Shown here: one piece after another, positions 33,485 through 43,112 of the stretch
How the letters are laid out: each line of letters starts with the position of its first letter
Position numbering within the stretch: the stretch's first letter is position 1
DNA from: Penicillus capitatus
Lineage: Eukaryota; Chlorophyta
Length of the DNA stretch: 64,000 nucleotides
Reading direction: 5' to 3'
Assembly: GCA_965649825.1 (NCBI GenBank)
Contig: OZ287702.1
Coordinates: 496,001 to 560,000 of the forward strand
The notes under the pieces: model-generated
Told to the model about the DNA's origin: nothing
Databases searched by the model: none
What the model saw: the letters and a program-made list of their open reading frames with translations, nothing else
Made by a program: the position numbers and the translations under genes

Positions 33485-35120
33485 TGGTTTCGGAGCGAGG
33501 CTGGCACTGTATGCCTTTTGCCTCGGAGTTTTTTCTGGCGTCGCTTTTGTCGTTGACGCATCGTCAGCGTCTGAGGGACTCAGTGAATCGGAGCTGCTGA
33601 GTCAATTGCCTCCTCAGACTACCATGGTGGATCTTCTGAAACGTGTCCGCGAGCTCACAAGGGAGAGGGATGCGTGCAGAAGCTCACTCAGGAATCTTAA
33701 AGACGGCAAGCAGCGACAACAAGGCGCAACCTCGGAAAGTGCCGACAGCGCCTCGGACAAGGCTGATTCTCCCTCGGGCAAGAAATCCTCATGGTTTGGC
33801 TTCTTTCGTAGACCTCAAAGAAGTCCCTCGGATGCTCGAGAGGAGCCAGTGAACTACAAAACCTATGCCCGCAATCTGTATTCCCGTGTGATTGCATCAT
33901 GTGGTCGCGTCACGACCTCGTTAGCGACGTTTTTCAGTGTCTCTACCATTTTTGTGGGACGCACGTTACTCGTGATCACTTTGCTGATAGCTTTCAACAT
34001 TCTTGCATGGTGCTGGTTGCGATTTGCTAAGTTGTGCTGCATGATTAGAGTTTTATGGAATGCAGCTTTTGTTATACCTCTCGTTATCGTGATGAAGAAC
34101 GTGTTTTTATCTGTTTGGGGAATAATTTCTGAAACATTGCAGAAGCCCAAGATGGCTTCATTCCTTGATGCAGTGAGGTTGCTAGACGATCTCAAGAAGC
34201 TCAAATTTGCGAGGAACGAATCTGCTTCCGCTTTTGTGGCAAGAGTGATAAGTGTGATTAAGTCCAGGAAAGTCAATCTGCCAGATGAGGTAGTTGTTCC
34301 TGTCGTACTTGATCATTTGGACGATAATCTGAGACGTATGATGCTTCAAGTGGATAAGCATCTCACTTTAGAAAAGATATCTGCGATGCTCGAAAGTGCA
34401 GAATATCTCAGATCTGCCAAAGACCTGTCCGCTTATGGAGCTAGGATTGACGCCCCTCAGACCATTAAAGCCGAGAGAGAGTGCGTTGCCGAGCCTCGAA
34501 TCTCAGTCAAGACTTGTCATCGTTGCGGTGGATCAGCGCACCCCATGTGGACGTGTCCTCTTCGGCCCACTCACCCAAGCAAGCCGTGTGTGATCTGTGG
34601 CAATGGCCACTACCATTGGAGAGACCAGTGCCCTCAACGAGTCGGATCTACGGATCGCATGATGGCACAGAGAGTCGGTCGCCAGCCACGGACAAATCAC
34701 GAGGTTCTGCCGACTGAAAAAACGCGTGATGCAGCCAGATATCTATACCATGTAGAGGCGAGTATACCCTCTCATCCTCAAGGCGTTTCGATGCTCGTTG
34801 ACAGTGGCAGTGCACACAGTCATCTCCCTCAGAGCGTCGTCAAGAAGCTTGGACTTCCTGTCGATGCGTCAGATATCAAGATCGTTGCTGGATTCAATGG
34901 CTCGATCGAGCCTATCCTTGGGGTGGCCAAGATGGCAGTGACCCTAGGCGATGAGCAACGGACAGTGTCTTTTCTGGTGAGTAAGGCTGTATCGAAGATA
35001 ATACTTGGGAATGAGGCAATGAAGGACTTTGCTTTGAAGTTGAACTGGAAGGAAGACTGTCTAGAGGCCGAGAACGGCACTAGATTGTACTGTCATCACG
35101 TAGCGTCAAAAAACGAATGA
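33471..35120 (+). CDS. Retrotransposon Gag-protease with membrane-anchor features
   Basis: Two candidate starts exist: ATG 33375 and ATG 33471, both within the LTR. I favour 33471 because it begins a signal-anchor-like sequence (MVLSHGFGARLALYAF, LGVFSGVAFVV). In order follow a coiled coil (VDLLKRVRELTRERDAC), a Ser/Lys linker, a long hydrophobic part probably spanning a membrane twice (LLVITLLIAFNILAWCW; VLWNAAFVIPLVIVM), and a Gag-like helical region (SASAFVARVISVI). Two Cys/His knuckles come next (CHRCGGSAHPMWTC; CVICGNGHYHWRDQC). The C-terminus is an aspartic protease with the DSGS active site (SMLVDSGSAHSHLP) and the late ILGNEAMKDF motif. Frame ends at TGA 35118-35120, just past a slippery heptamer. 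TM segments in Gag are unusual for Ty3/Gypsy elements. Confidence 0.93.
   Translation: MVLSHGFGARLALYAFCLGVFSGVAFVVDASSASEGLSESELLSQLPPQTTMVDLLKRVRELTRERDACRSSLRNLKDGKQRQQGATSESADSASDKADSPSGKKSSWFGFFRRPQRSPSDAREEPVNYKTYARNLYSRVIASCGRVTTSLATFFSVSTIFVGRTLLVITLLIAFNILAWCWLRFAKLCCMIRVLWNAAFVIPLVIVMKNVFLSVWGIISETLQKPKMASFLDAVRLLDDLKKLKFARNESASAFVARVISVIKSRKVNLPDEVVVPVVLDHLDDNLRRMMLQVDKHLTLEKISAMLESAEYLRSAKDLSAYGARIDAPQTIKAERECVAEPRISVKTCHRCGGSAHPMWTCPLRPTHPSKPCVICGNGHYHWRDQCPQRVGSTDRMMAQRVGRQPRTNHEVLPTEKTRDAARYLYHVEASIPSHPQGVSMLVDSGSAHSHLPQSVVKKLGLPVDASDIKIVAGFNGSIEPILGVAKMAVTLGDEQRTVSFLVSKAVSKIILGNEAMKDFALKLNWKEDCLEAENGTRLYCHHVASKNE
33485..33500 (+). other. Primer-binding site, candidate initiator-Met tRNA
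   Basis: TGGTTTCGGAGC directly abuts the LTR. It differs at two positions from TGGTATCAGAGC, the initiator-tRNA-Met site common in plant elements, so the local initiator tRNA is the likely primer. These bases also encode Gag residues. Confidence 0.75.
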
Positions 35121-35154
35121 CACCGGCTCCCTCAGCCGGTTTAAAACGGAGGGA
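35108..35154 (+). promoter_or_regulatory. Programmed -1 ribosomal frameshift signal between gag-pro and pol
   Basis: The slippery heptamer A AAA AAC occupies 35108-35114 in the Gag frame (TCA AAA AAC GAA TGA). A -1 slip leads straight into the pol frame. Seven nt downstream, ACCGGCT (35122-35128) pairs with AGCCGGT (35134-35140). The loop CCCTC (35129-35133) is complementary to GAGGG at 35149-35153. This makes an H-type pseudoknot with an 8-nt second loop. Confidence 0.85.
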
Positions 35155-37975
35155 TTCGTGTCGATTTGTTCATGTCAAGATACTGTCATCTGTGTGGAGG
35201 TATCAAAGAGTGAGGGATCGGATTTTGCTGTCTACTGGACGTTCTTTGTTTATTGGTCCGGGAGAGACCAGGGTCGTGACCTTGCCTTGTCAGGTTGATG
35301 GTCAAGGTATTTGTGGTATTGTTTGCTCTTTTCAAAGAAAGGGAATTCTTAGTTCTGTCGTTTTGACTCGGAATGGCTTGATCAGGGTTCAGTTTTATAA
35401 TTCTGTCAATGATGTCATCACCATTTCACCCAAGGCATGGGTGTGCTCTTTGTTGATTTCTGCGGATTGTTGGGTTGAGTTTGACAAACAATGCGATAGC
35501 ACTCCTTCTTGTTTTCATGTGGATGAGTATACCGAGCGTTTTCCTTCTTTGTTTGGGATGCAAGATGACGCAGATGAGCGACGTGATCGCAGGAAAGCAT
35601 TGGATGTGGGTTGTGAGGAGATAAAATGGAAGGTCAAGGAGATCCCTTTAGCAAATCAAGGAATCGTCTACAATGTCGACTTTCTGAAGAGGCACAGAGT
35701 GGAAGTCATGTTGGCAGATCTGGAGAGCAGAGGGCAAATCAGGAAACTTCTGCCACATGAACGTGCACGGATGTCGCCGATCATGTTCAAAGAGAAAAGT
35801 GATGGTCGCTTGAGACCATTAAACGACTACCGAGAGTTGAATGCTTTCTCTGATGCGTGGACAACTCACTTTCCTGGGGCTATAAGTGTGATTCGAAGTG
35901 TACCCTCAACTTGGAGGTACTTTAGCTGCATTGATCTACTGGACGGTTTCCAACAGATCGGCGTGGATGATGAGTTGGCTCGTCGTTTTGGCTTTGAGGT
36001 GCTTGGGCAACGGTGGTGTTGGAAAACTCTGCCTCAAGGCTGGGCTTCAAGCAGTGGCCTGTTCCATTCGAGAGTACTTTCTATTACCCAAGGGTTGCCG
36101 GTCGTCTGTTATATAGATGATTTGCTCATTGGCGGCAGCGACAAGGCTGAGCATGATGCTAACCTCCTCAAGGTGCTTGAAGTGCTCGAAAGCTGGGGTC
36201 TGCTCATCAATAAGACGAAGATGCAGATTGCAAAAGAAGAAGTTGAATTCCTGGGAATGACTCTAAGAGAGGGAACCTTCTCGTTTAAGAAATATTTGGA
36301 GAGAGTGTCACGGTGTCTGCCTCAAATTTCGGATAAGAAAAGTCTCAGAAAGGTGATTGGAATGGCGGGATTTACAAGGCCAGCGTGTCCGCATCTTTCG
36401 AAGATTCTGGAGCCAGTGCAAAGACTTTTGAAGTTGCAGAAGTTGCCTCCAAGAGAGGATATGCAGGAGATCGTGGATAAGATGTGGATGCAAGTGATGA
36501 GTGGCAATCTGGAAGTCTATCGTAATCAGGGGGGCCAGAAAAGGACGGACTGGAATCTTTATTGCGATTGGTCAGATGGAGGCCAAGGTTATGCGCTGTT
36601 CATGGGGAAGCAACCTGAAGGAAGGATGGTTGCTCTGAATTCGAAGAGAGAAGCGAGCGGTTGGAAAACAAGTTCGTTTCTTGGCGAATTGAAGACGATT
36701 GTGTGGGCACTGAGAGATGTTGAGCACCTCTTGCAGGGTGATCAGGTCACCGTTTGGACTGACTCGGAGTCCTCTCAGAAGAGGCTGATGAGTTGCCCTA
36801 GGCCGGATGATTTCTGTGATAAGAGGGTCTCGAGGTGTTTGGGATACCTTCTTGAGAATTTTCCTGTCGGTGCACGATTGAAAGTGAAGTTCTTACCGTC
36901 TGAGGACAATGCATTTGCTGATCAGTTGTCGAGATGGGTTGTGCCGATAATGCAACAAGTTAGTCATATCACGAGTGAACAAGAGCAGCAGATTGAGAAG
37001 GCACATCGTGGTCATTGGAATGAGAGAAAAACTTACTGGCATTTGAAGCGCGAGGGCATTCATTTCAAAGGAATGTGGAAAGCAGTCCGAGACTTCGTGC
37101 AGCGATGTCCTGAGTGTCAGTTTCACAGTGGCAAACGATATCATTCACTTTATCGTGGTCGAGAATCGAAGCAGTTCAACGAAGTGGTGGCAGCAGATTT
37201 TGCTGGTCCGTACAAGCTGCCATACGGAAAGCATCCGAGATACCTGCTGATTCTTGTCGACTCTCTCACCAGATACACGCAGATAAATGTGACTAAGTCC
37301 TGTGATTCTGCTGTGGTGATCAGAGCTCTGCAGAAGTGGTGCTCGAGGAATGGAAAGATGAGGTGTGTACAGACAGATAATGGGTCTGCGTTTGTCGCTT
37401 CTTCTACGAAGATTTGGCTGCAGAATCTTGGAATAGATCACGTTTTGACGCCAGTCTACACCCCCTTTTCGAATGGTCTGGTAGAGAGATGTGTTGGTGC
37501 GGTGAAGTTGAGAATCAAGAAGATGCTGATGCAAGAGAATGGCAGTTGGACTTCGTTGGTTCCAGAAGTCGAAAGGCAAATTAATTCTGCAGTTCATGAG
37601 ACTACGCTCTTTACTCCAGATGAGCTCAGAAATGGACAAAAGAGATCAGGTGAAAGAGTGTCATCCGAGCAGCTTAAGGCTTGGAGAAAACTAGCGGTGG
37701 AGAACACAACAAGGACGAGAAGTTCTGCCAACAGAAGACTTGCAAAGAAGCACAAGATTCACGATGAATTGCGTGTGGGCGATCGAGTGCTAATGATGAT
37801 TCCCCAAAGAATGAAAAAGGATGAGCCATTCATGACAAAGTGGATGGGCCCGTTAACCATCAAGGAAAGGACTTCTGGACAATTGTGGGTAGTAGAGGAT
37901 AGTCGAGGGACTCTGTTTTCGAATGTTCATACTCATGATCTGAAGAGGTTTTTCTCAGATCATTGTCGGAGTTAG
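35114..37975 (+). CDS. Retrotransposon Pol: reverse transcriptase, RNase H, integrase
   Basis: The frame is entered by -1 slippage at 35114; an ATG also occurs at 35117. Residue positions are rough. After ~160 linker residues comes a Ty3-type RT (KEKSDGRLRPLNDYRELN; catalytic YIDD at residues 332-335). RNase H follows at ~475-600 (DWSDGGQGYALF, TDSESSQKRL), then an integrase zinc domain with HHCC spacing (HRGHWN...CPEC, ~630-670). The DDE core has AADFAG, QTDNGSAF and GLVERCVG (~690-790). The C-terminus has a GPY/F-like module (KWMGPLTIKERTSG). No chromodomain is seen. The stop at 37973 lies 12 nt before the 3' LTR. The frame is uninterrupted over 953 codons. Confidence 0.95.
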   Translation, partial: RMTPAPSAGLKRRDSCRFVHVKILSSVWRYQRVRDRILLSTGRSLFIGPGETRVVTLPCQVDGQGICGIVCSFQRKGILSSVVLTRNGLIRVQFYNSVNDVITISPKAWVCSLLISADCWVEFDKQCDSTPSCFHVDEYTERFPSLFGMQDDADERRDRRKALDVGCEEIKWKVKEIPLANQGIVYNVDFLKRHRVEVMLADLESRGQIRKLLPHERARMSPIMFKEKSDGRLRPLNDYRELNAFSDAWTTHFPGAISVIRSVPSTWRYFSCIDLLDGFQQIGVDDELARRFGFEVLGQRWCWKTLPQGWASSSGLFHSRVLSITQGLPVVCYIDDLLIGGSDKAEHDANLLKVLEVLESWGLLINKTKMQIAKEEVEFLGMTLREGTFSFKKYLERVSRCLPQISDKKSLRKVIGMAGFTRPACPHLSKILEPVQRLLKLQKLPPREDMQEIVDKMWMQVMSGNLEVYRNQGGQKRTDWNLYCDWSDGGQGYALFMGKQPEGRMVALNSKREASGWKTSSFLGELKTIVWALRDVEHLLQGDQVTVWTDSESSQKRLMSCPRPDDFCDKRVSRCLGYLLENFPVGARLKVKFLPSEDNAFADQLSRWVVPIMQQVSHITSEQEQQIEKAHRGHWNERKTYWHLKREGIHFKGMWKAVRDFVQRCPECQFHSGKRYHSLYRGRESKQFNEVVAADFAGPYKLPYGKHPRYLLILVDSLTRYTQINVTKSCDSAVVIRALQKWCSRNGKMRCVQTDNGSAFVASSTKIWLQNLGIDHVLTPVYTPFSNGLVERCVGAVKLRIKKMLMQENGSWTSLVPEVERQINSAVHETTLFTPDELRNGQKRSGERVSSEQLKAWRKLAVENTTRTRSSANRRLAKKHKIHDELRVGDRVLMMIPQRMKKDEPFMTKWMGPLTIKERTSGQLWVVEDSRGTLFSNVHTHDLKRFFSDHCRS

Positions 37976-37987
37976 CAGGGAAGCGCC
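37976..37987 (+). other. Presumed polypurine tract
   Basis: CAGGGAAGCGCC directly precedes the 3' LTR. Its purine run is short (AGGGAAG), so this is a positional call only. Confidence 0.45.
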
Positions 37988-38142
37988 TGTGAGGCCATTG
38001 ATTTAGATAAGGGGAATGATGAAAAGACCGACATGACGTTGAACATTAAAAAACGAATCGTTGTATGGGAAAAAACCTTTTTCACCTTTTTCGACCATTC
38101 CGTCTTGAACTTTTTCGACGTGCGGAAGATGGTCCTCTCACA
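37988..38142 (+). repeat. 3' LTR (155 bp)
   Basis: It matches the 5' LTR at every base I compared. An ATG at 38065 inside it is in frame with the downstream LRR remnant. Confidence 0.96.
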
Positions 38143-38147
38143 GAGGG
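38143..38147. repeat. Target-site duplication, right copy (GAGGG)
   Basis: Second copy of the 5-bp duplication flanking the element. Confidence 0.95.
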
Positions 38148-39630
38148 CAGGTCTCTGCGACTGATCAACAAACACTGGTCAGCAGCCGTCACAGATCAGG
38201 TAGAGGAGATTCGTCCCGACACAACGCGAAGCATTGTCGACGAGGACATCGCGTCGCTGTCGAAGTTCAAATGGCTGACGTCTGTGGACATCTCGCCGTT
38301 TTTGATTCCTCCTCCTAAACATGTGATGCCGAAAAACCGAAAGCAGAAGGTGCTCTTCCGACAGAATTGGTATGACACCAAGCTGGGGAGGATTGTTCAC
38401 CTGCTCTGCGACATGCCAAAGCTGACGCAAATCGAGATCGGACTTAAGACGATTATCAGCCTCTACTTTCACTGTCCAAGAACGAGAGAATATTTTTCGC
38501 TGTTAGAGAGGATCACTTCAGTGTACCTTTACATATGCGAGAACCGCAGGTTGTACGGCAAGACACGTGTCAACACAACCTGGACAGCGCTGAGTGACTA
38601 CGATCCAGACCTGGACCTTTCAAACATGCTCGCGCAACTGGTGTGCAGTCTGGGGCGTTTGGATACATTGGAGGTTGAATCTCTGGTGCTGGATTGTTGC
38701 TCACAGTTCGGTTTTCTGGACCAAGTCAGACATGTAACCCTTCAAGGTGCGAGCAGTAGAATGCCAACTCAACTGTCAAACCTATCAACATCTATTACTT
38801 CTGTCGTCCTGTTTTTTTCTCCTGAATCAAGATGGGACACTCTTGGTAAACTGACTCGTCTAGATGGATTGAGCTTGATGGGGGTCGGGTCAGATCGTTT
38901 CGAAGAATTGCCTCTCACTCCTCTGTCGAACAAACTGAAGGTTCTACACATAGATGGGTATTGCAAACTGTACGAGTTTGCTTTTCTGAATGACATCAAG
39001 ACCACATTCAATCAACTGGAGTGCTTAATTTTAGAATATACAAATTTGGTGGGAGCATCACTGCGAAGGAATTTCCCCAATCTCAATGCATTGAGAATTC
39101 TGGATTGCATGCTGATGGACAGTGATGTGACGTTTGTCGCCCAGTTCCACAAGCTGGAGCTCTTGGATTGGCATGACGTATCTAGTCCGCAAGAGGAGTC
39201 ATTGCACCTGCCATGGGAGAAGTTGGAGCTGCCGAAGCTTCGATCATTGAGTGTTTGTTCGGTCCTTGACGACTCTGAGCTGCTGTCGATTTCTCGACAA
39301 ACGAATCTGGAAGTTCTGAAGATCGAATCGTGCTGCAGAGCCAAACACACAAGCAGTATCACAAATAAAGGAACACATTTGCTGGAAGACCTATGCAATC
39401 TCCGCATCTTTTGTATAATTGCATACGAAAAGAAAGAAAGAAGATTATGGTCATCTTTACTGTCTGCCAAGTTCGTTACGAAGCTGGAGCAATTGTGGGT
39501 GGAGTTCGATGAAAAGGACGATGAAGACGACGAGGACAGCTTAAAACGCATCGCATGCAATTCGCCCGATTTGATCTTGAAAGCTTCCTGCTGGCGTTAT
39601 CAAAGTTTCCATTCCGCCTGTTTTATTTAA
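38143..39630 (+). pseudogene. 3' part of F-box/LRR copy 3, downstream of the retrotransposon
   Basis: It continues the interrupted gene from GRSLRLINKHWSAAV to the stop at 39630. The leucine-rich repeats match copy 1 more closely than copy 2 (LDTLEVESLVLDC, LKVLHIDGY, NLNALRILDC, KLELLDWHDV). No stop or frameshift has accumulated, consistent with a very recent insertion. From ATG 38065 in the LTR the frame is open for 521 codons, adding MGKNLFHLFRPFRLEL in front, so a truncated LTR-driven protein lacking half the F-box is possible. Confidence 0.88.
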
Positions 39631-41296
39631 TTCGGAAGATAAACATTTCTCAAGTAACGCCAACAAAGTTGGTGCTCGGGTGGTCATGGACTCAGTTACG
39701 TCTGTTGAATGTTATACTAAAAAAGATCGAAATCAGTGATGCTGTCCGAATCGCTTGTACAGAAGTGGATGCTCTTTAAGATTGATTCGCAAGCGATGCA
39801 GTTTTCCTGCGCTCTCAAAAATCTGTGTTGTCTATCTGACCTTATTCTCTACGGTATTCATGAAGTCGATAGATAGAGAACAGAGTTCTTTAACTGTGCT
39901 TGAAATCCAGGACTCAGATAGTATTGGCGTTCAACTGTCAGTCACTTCTAACTCCACAAAAGCGATCACTATTTGAATTAAGCTGTGTTCGTTCTGCAGG
40001 CAGCCCGTTTGAAAGCAAGAAGACTCGAGCTTCTTGCTTGCACATAAGATTGTGGTTTCGTTCGGCCAGACTCAAACGGTTGATGGTTGCGTTGATCTGC
40101 TTCGGTTTCCATGAGGAGTTACTTCCTCAGGGCTCAGAATACAGTTACTGTGCAAATTCTGCACAGCTCAACAAGAGATGGAGGCGCTAGTTGAACGCGT
40201 GACGATGGACGGGGTAGAGGGTCTTTATCTCCTTCTGTTGCAGTCCGGGGTCTAGACTCATCGGCGAACAGATCGCCTTCTTCACGACAACCACTTTGGA
40301 ATAGAAGCTTCTCTCGATAATGGGCCCTTATTTAAATACATTCTGTTCTCTGTGTGCTTACCCCACTTGTAGGACTGGAATATCGAACATCTTGCGCCAC
40401 ACGGAGAGACGATGACACATTGAAACGTGTTCAGTATTGCTCCACCTTACCTGGCTGACCAACGGTGCGGCCGCTTTTAACTTTTCGTGAAACTTTATCC
40501 GATTCCTTCTAACGGTCAACCCGGAATACAAGGAGTGAGAAAAAGATATCGTTCGAATGCGCCACGGGTCTGTATGGCGATGACCGGGGTTTGAAAGACA
40601 ACACCTTTGAGTTCGATCGAAAACGCTTTGCCGACAAACGACTACATCGACAAGAAACGCGAGTACTTAATGAAGGGCGATAAATATGTTCTCGGATATC
40701 GTACGCGGGGATTAGTTTTTCTTCAAGTTTCGGGTCAATCGATAGCTGTCAATCGAAATCTAATCGACCGATCAGAGACAGGTGTCGTGGTATTCGTCAG
40801 AACACAATGGTCGACAATTAGGAATTGATCCTTCGATCGTCGACACGTTGACAGTCGCACACCTCCTGTCGGTGGTTCTCTTATCGGTTATGTGATTTAT
40901 CGCTAAATCGAATGGATCCCCGTTCTGTCTATTCGCATACATCATGTGCATCATCGAAGAGCGCCGATTAAGTAAGATTTGATGTCAAACCGCTGTCAAT
41001 CGCCTTCCTTTATTGTGTCAAGAAGCGCATGAGAGAAGCAGGAAAGACAGTGTTGCCAGAATTCTAACCGAGACAATAGACGCTAGACAACGTGGTTTGA
41101 TTTTCCGATCATGAAGTCACTATAGACCCAATCCCGTTTAATGTCAGGTACAGGATCCCGTCGCAAATTCTCGCGGACCGCGAAAGTCCCGCACTCTACA
41201 GGAAACTTGTCTCCCGATCAGTTTCCTGATCTAACAGACGATGGCGTAGCAGATTTCACACGGCCTCTATATGCGACAGCTTACTCTTTCGTTGTC
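39631..41296. other. 3' flank of LRR copy 3 and intergenic DNA
   Basis: 39631-40560 corresponds to the 3' flank of copy 1, interrupted by small gaps. Around 40607-40700 a short frame (DYIDKKREYLMKGDKYVLGYRT) faintly recalls ribosomal protein eL30 but stops matching at once. Nothing further is recognised up to the UTP7 stop. Confidence 0.45.
40187..40440 (-). other. Possible spliced coding fragment conserved in two LRR flanks
   Basis: The minus strand reads CHRLSVWRKMFDIPVLQVG. A 35-nt segment follows with GTAAGC...AATAAG ends, then PIIERSFYSKVVVVKKAIC and SPMSLDPGLQQKEIKTLYPV to TAG at 40187. Copy 1 (20432-20690) keeps the same residues, with GCAAGC at the donor and one extra base near the end. 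I do not recognise the family. It could be a gene fragment duplicated with the LRR locus. Confidence 0.35.
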
Positions 41297-43112
41297 TCAT
41301 CTGTAGAAGCGTCTCAGAGCGAAAGGCACATCCACTGGCGTCTGTCGGCGAGCCTTGGTCGCCTACATCGTGAACAGGTTTTATAATATCGAGTGCAGCT
41401 AGACTTAGAGCACACTTTCGGTTTCTTCTTCGACTTGGTCTCGTTCCGTTCGGTATCGCTCTCCTCTGCTTCGCTCCCGACGCTCGTTTGGTTCGGTTCC
41501 GTCTTTGACCGGATCTGTCATCACACATCCGAACATGCGTTAGTGGAGATGCGGCTCACGTTCTTGACATCCTCGGGGTCCAACGCGATTAGGTCAGGAG
41601 GGAGCTTGTCGAGCATCTGCGCCACTTCGGATTCGCGCCGTCCTTTTCGCGTTTGGAAAGGATCGGCGACAAAGGAGTCGTAATTCGCTTCTCCCGCGCC
41701 AGGAACAAGCATATGGCGAAGTCCAGCCGCATGGCCGATTCCAAGGACGTCTTCATAAGGGCAGAACCGTAGCGAGCCGATTCGATTGCCTGTGCAACGG
41801 TGGACGAGATAAGGCCTCTCCTGCTTCTGAACCAGAGCATCTCGCCAGACCTCTACCCTTGTACCGTATCCAATAGCAAACAGTCCTGTCTGGCTGACAC
41901 TGACAGCATCTGGTGTCTTGGAAGTGAAGTAGCAATGTACCTCTTCGAACTTGCGAATATCCCAAACCTATCGAAGGTGCCTGTGGCGAACATCGCTGAC
42001 GTGACACGTATAAGACGACCTTGACGATGCGTTCGGTGCCACATGTGATCAGATAGCGTCCGCTGGGATCCACGTCTAGAGAACAGACAGGCGTCTTGTG
42101 GCATTTGATCTGAGCAACAGCTGTGGATGCGTTCGGTGTCCATAACGACACGCAACCAAAAGAGTGTCCGAGACAGAGGACAGCGTTCCATGGATTTTGA
42201 CGCATCACGCGACAGCAGCCTTTCTTCGTAGGGCGCGACGCAACCAGCTGTCCCGTCGTCGTATCCTGCCACGTCAGAACACCTGCACCGGTTAGATGAG
42301 AGAACGCTGATAGAACGCGGCATGATGCCTACCAACGTTCCCAGTAGAGCAGAGAAGGAAGTGATGGGGGAGGAATTCAAGACAGTATGGCTCGTGCATG
42401 GACTTCAGTCGATGCAGCTCCAAGCCGCCGCTGTCGTAGATATACACATACTTCTTCTGAGCGGCTGCCCAGTATTGGTGGTTGTGCAGAAACCGGACAT
42501 CTCTCACTGTCTCCTGGACCTGTTGACAGAGACTGGCGAGTCAATGAAGGAGAGCAGCTGAGAGTCGTGCCTGTATCTCAGACAGAAGATCACCCGTCTG
42601 CCAATCGAACTCAGCGAGATGTCCCTTGCGTCCTCCGATCAACAGATGCCGACCGTTGGGCGAGTAATCCAGTCGATAAGGTCCTAGTTCAGGCAGGTTT
42701 AGATCAAAGGCTTTCTGTGCGCCTCCAATCGGCGCATGCCTAGCAATGTCTTCTTGTCGAAATCGGAATGTCTCCTCTCCCTCTGTATTGATGAAAGAAC
42801 ACGACGTTGCGCTTGGACGTCTCTCAGAAGAAGCTGATTAACCTTCGGCCTCGACGTATCCGCTTCCCTCTCTGAGCCAAGTGTCGCGTTGGGCGAGTCC
42901 TTCTTCTGCCGCTTTGACGAGCCTCCCGTGAAAAGAAGCGCCGCGTGATCTAGGTTGGTTGTCGACTCGGCTGCGTTTCCTGAACAACAAGATAGTCGAA
43001 TGGAGGAGAGTGCGGTGGTCCAGACACACCGTTTGTTTCGACGAACGGAACGACGAATTGTTTCTCCGGCGACGTTGCGCCATTCCTGGAGTCGTTCTTG
43101 CTGCGTCGCCAT
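41297..43112 (-). CDS. UTP7: U3 snoRNP protein UTP7 / WDR46
   Basis: Nucleolar WD40 protein of the small-subunit processome, needed for 18S rRNA maturation. Exons (minus): 43112-43030, 42979-42843, 42782-42571, 42519-42333, 42282-42020, 41967-41560, 41514-41416 and 41362-41297 (484 aa). Introns are 45-60 nt. Family hallmarks in order: [125 protein letters not shown]. The basic C-terminus ends ALRRFYR, like the ALDRF end of orthologues. The intron at 42520-42570 appears to be GC-AG, since only CAG|GCACGA keeps the family length. A 1:1 orthologue seems certain. Confidence 0.96.

Larger units (their letters stand above)
33330..38142 (+). mobile_element. Complete Ty3/Gypsy-like LTR retrotransposon
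   Basis: 4813 bp from TGTGAG to CTCACA, with 155-bp LTRs that look identical base for base, a 5-bp target duplication, a primer-binding site right after the 5' LTR, and two long overlapping frames. The first encodes Gag plus protease, the second RT-RNase H-integrase. The domain order with integrase last places it with Ty3/Gypsy (Metaviridae) rather than Copia. No stop codon or frameshift interrupts either frame apart from the frameshift site between them, so it may be active or very recently active. It lies in the same orientation as the LRR gene it splits. Confidence 0.96.

Noticed and set aside
40607-40828. Frame with KREYLMKGDKYVLGYRT, like ribosomal protein eL30
   Set aside because: Similarity covers about 15 residues and stops abruptly. 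No further eL30 sequence is found in any frame nearby.
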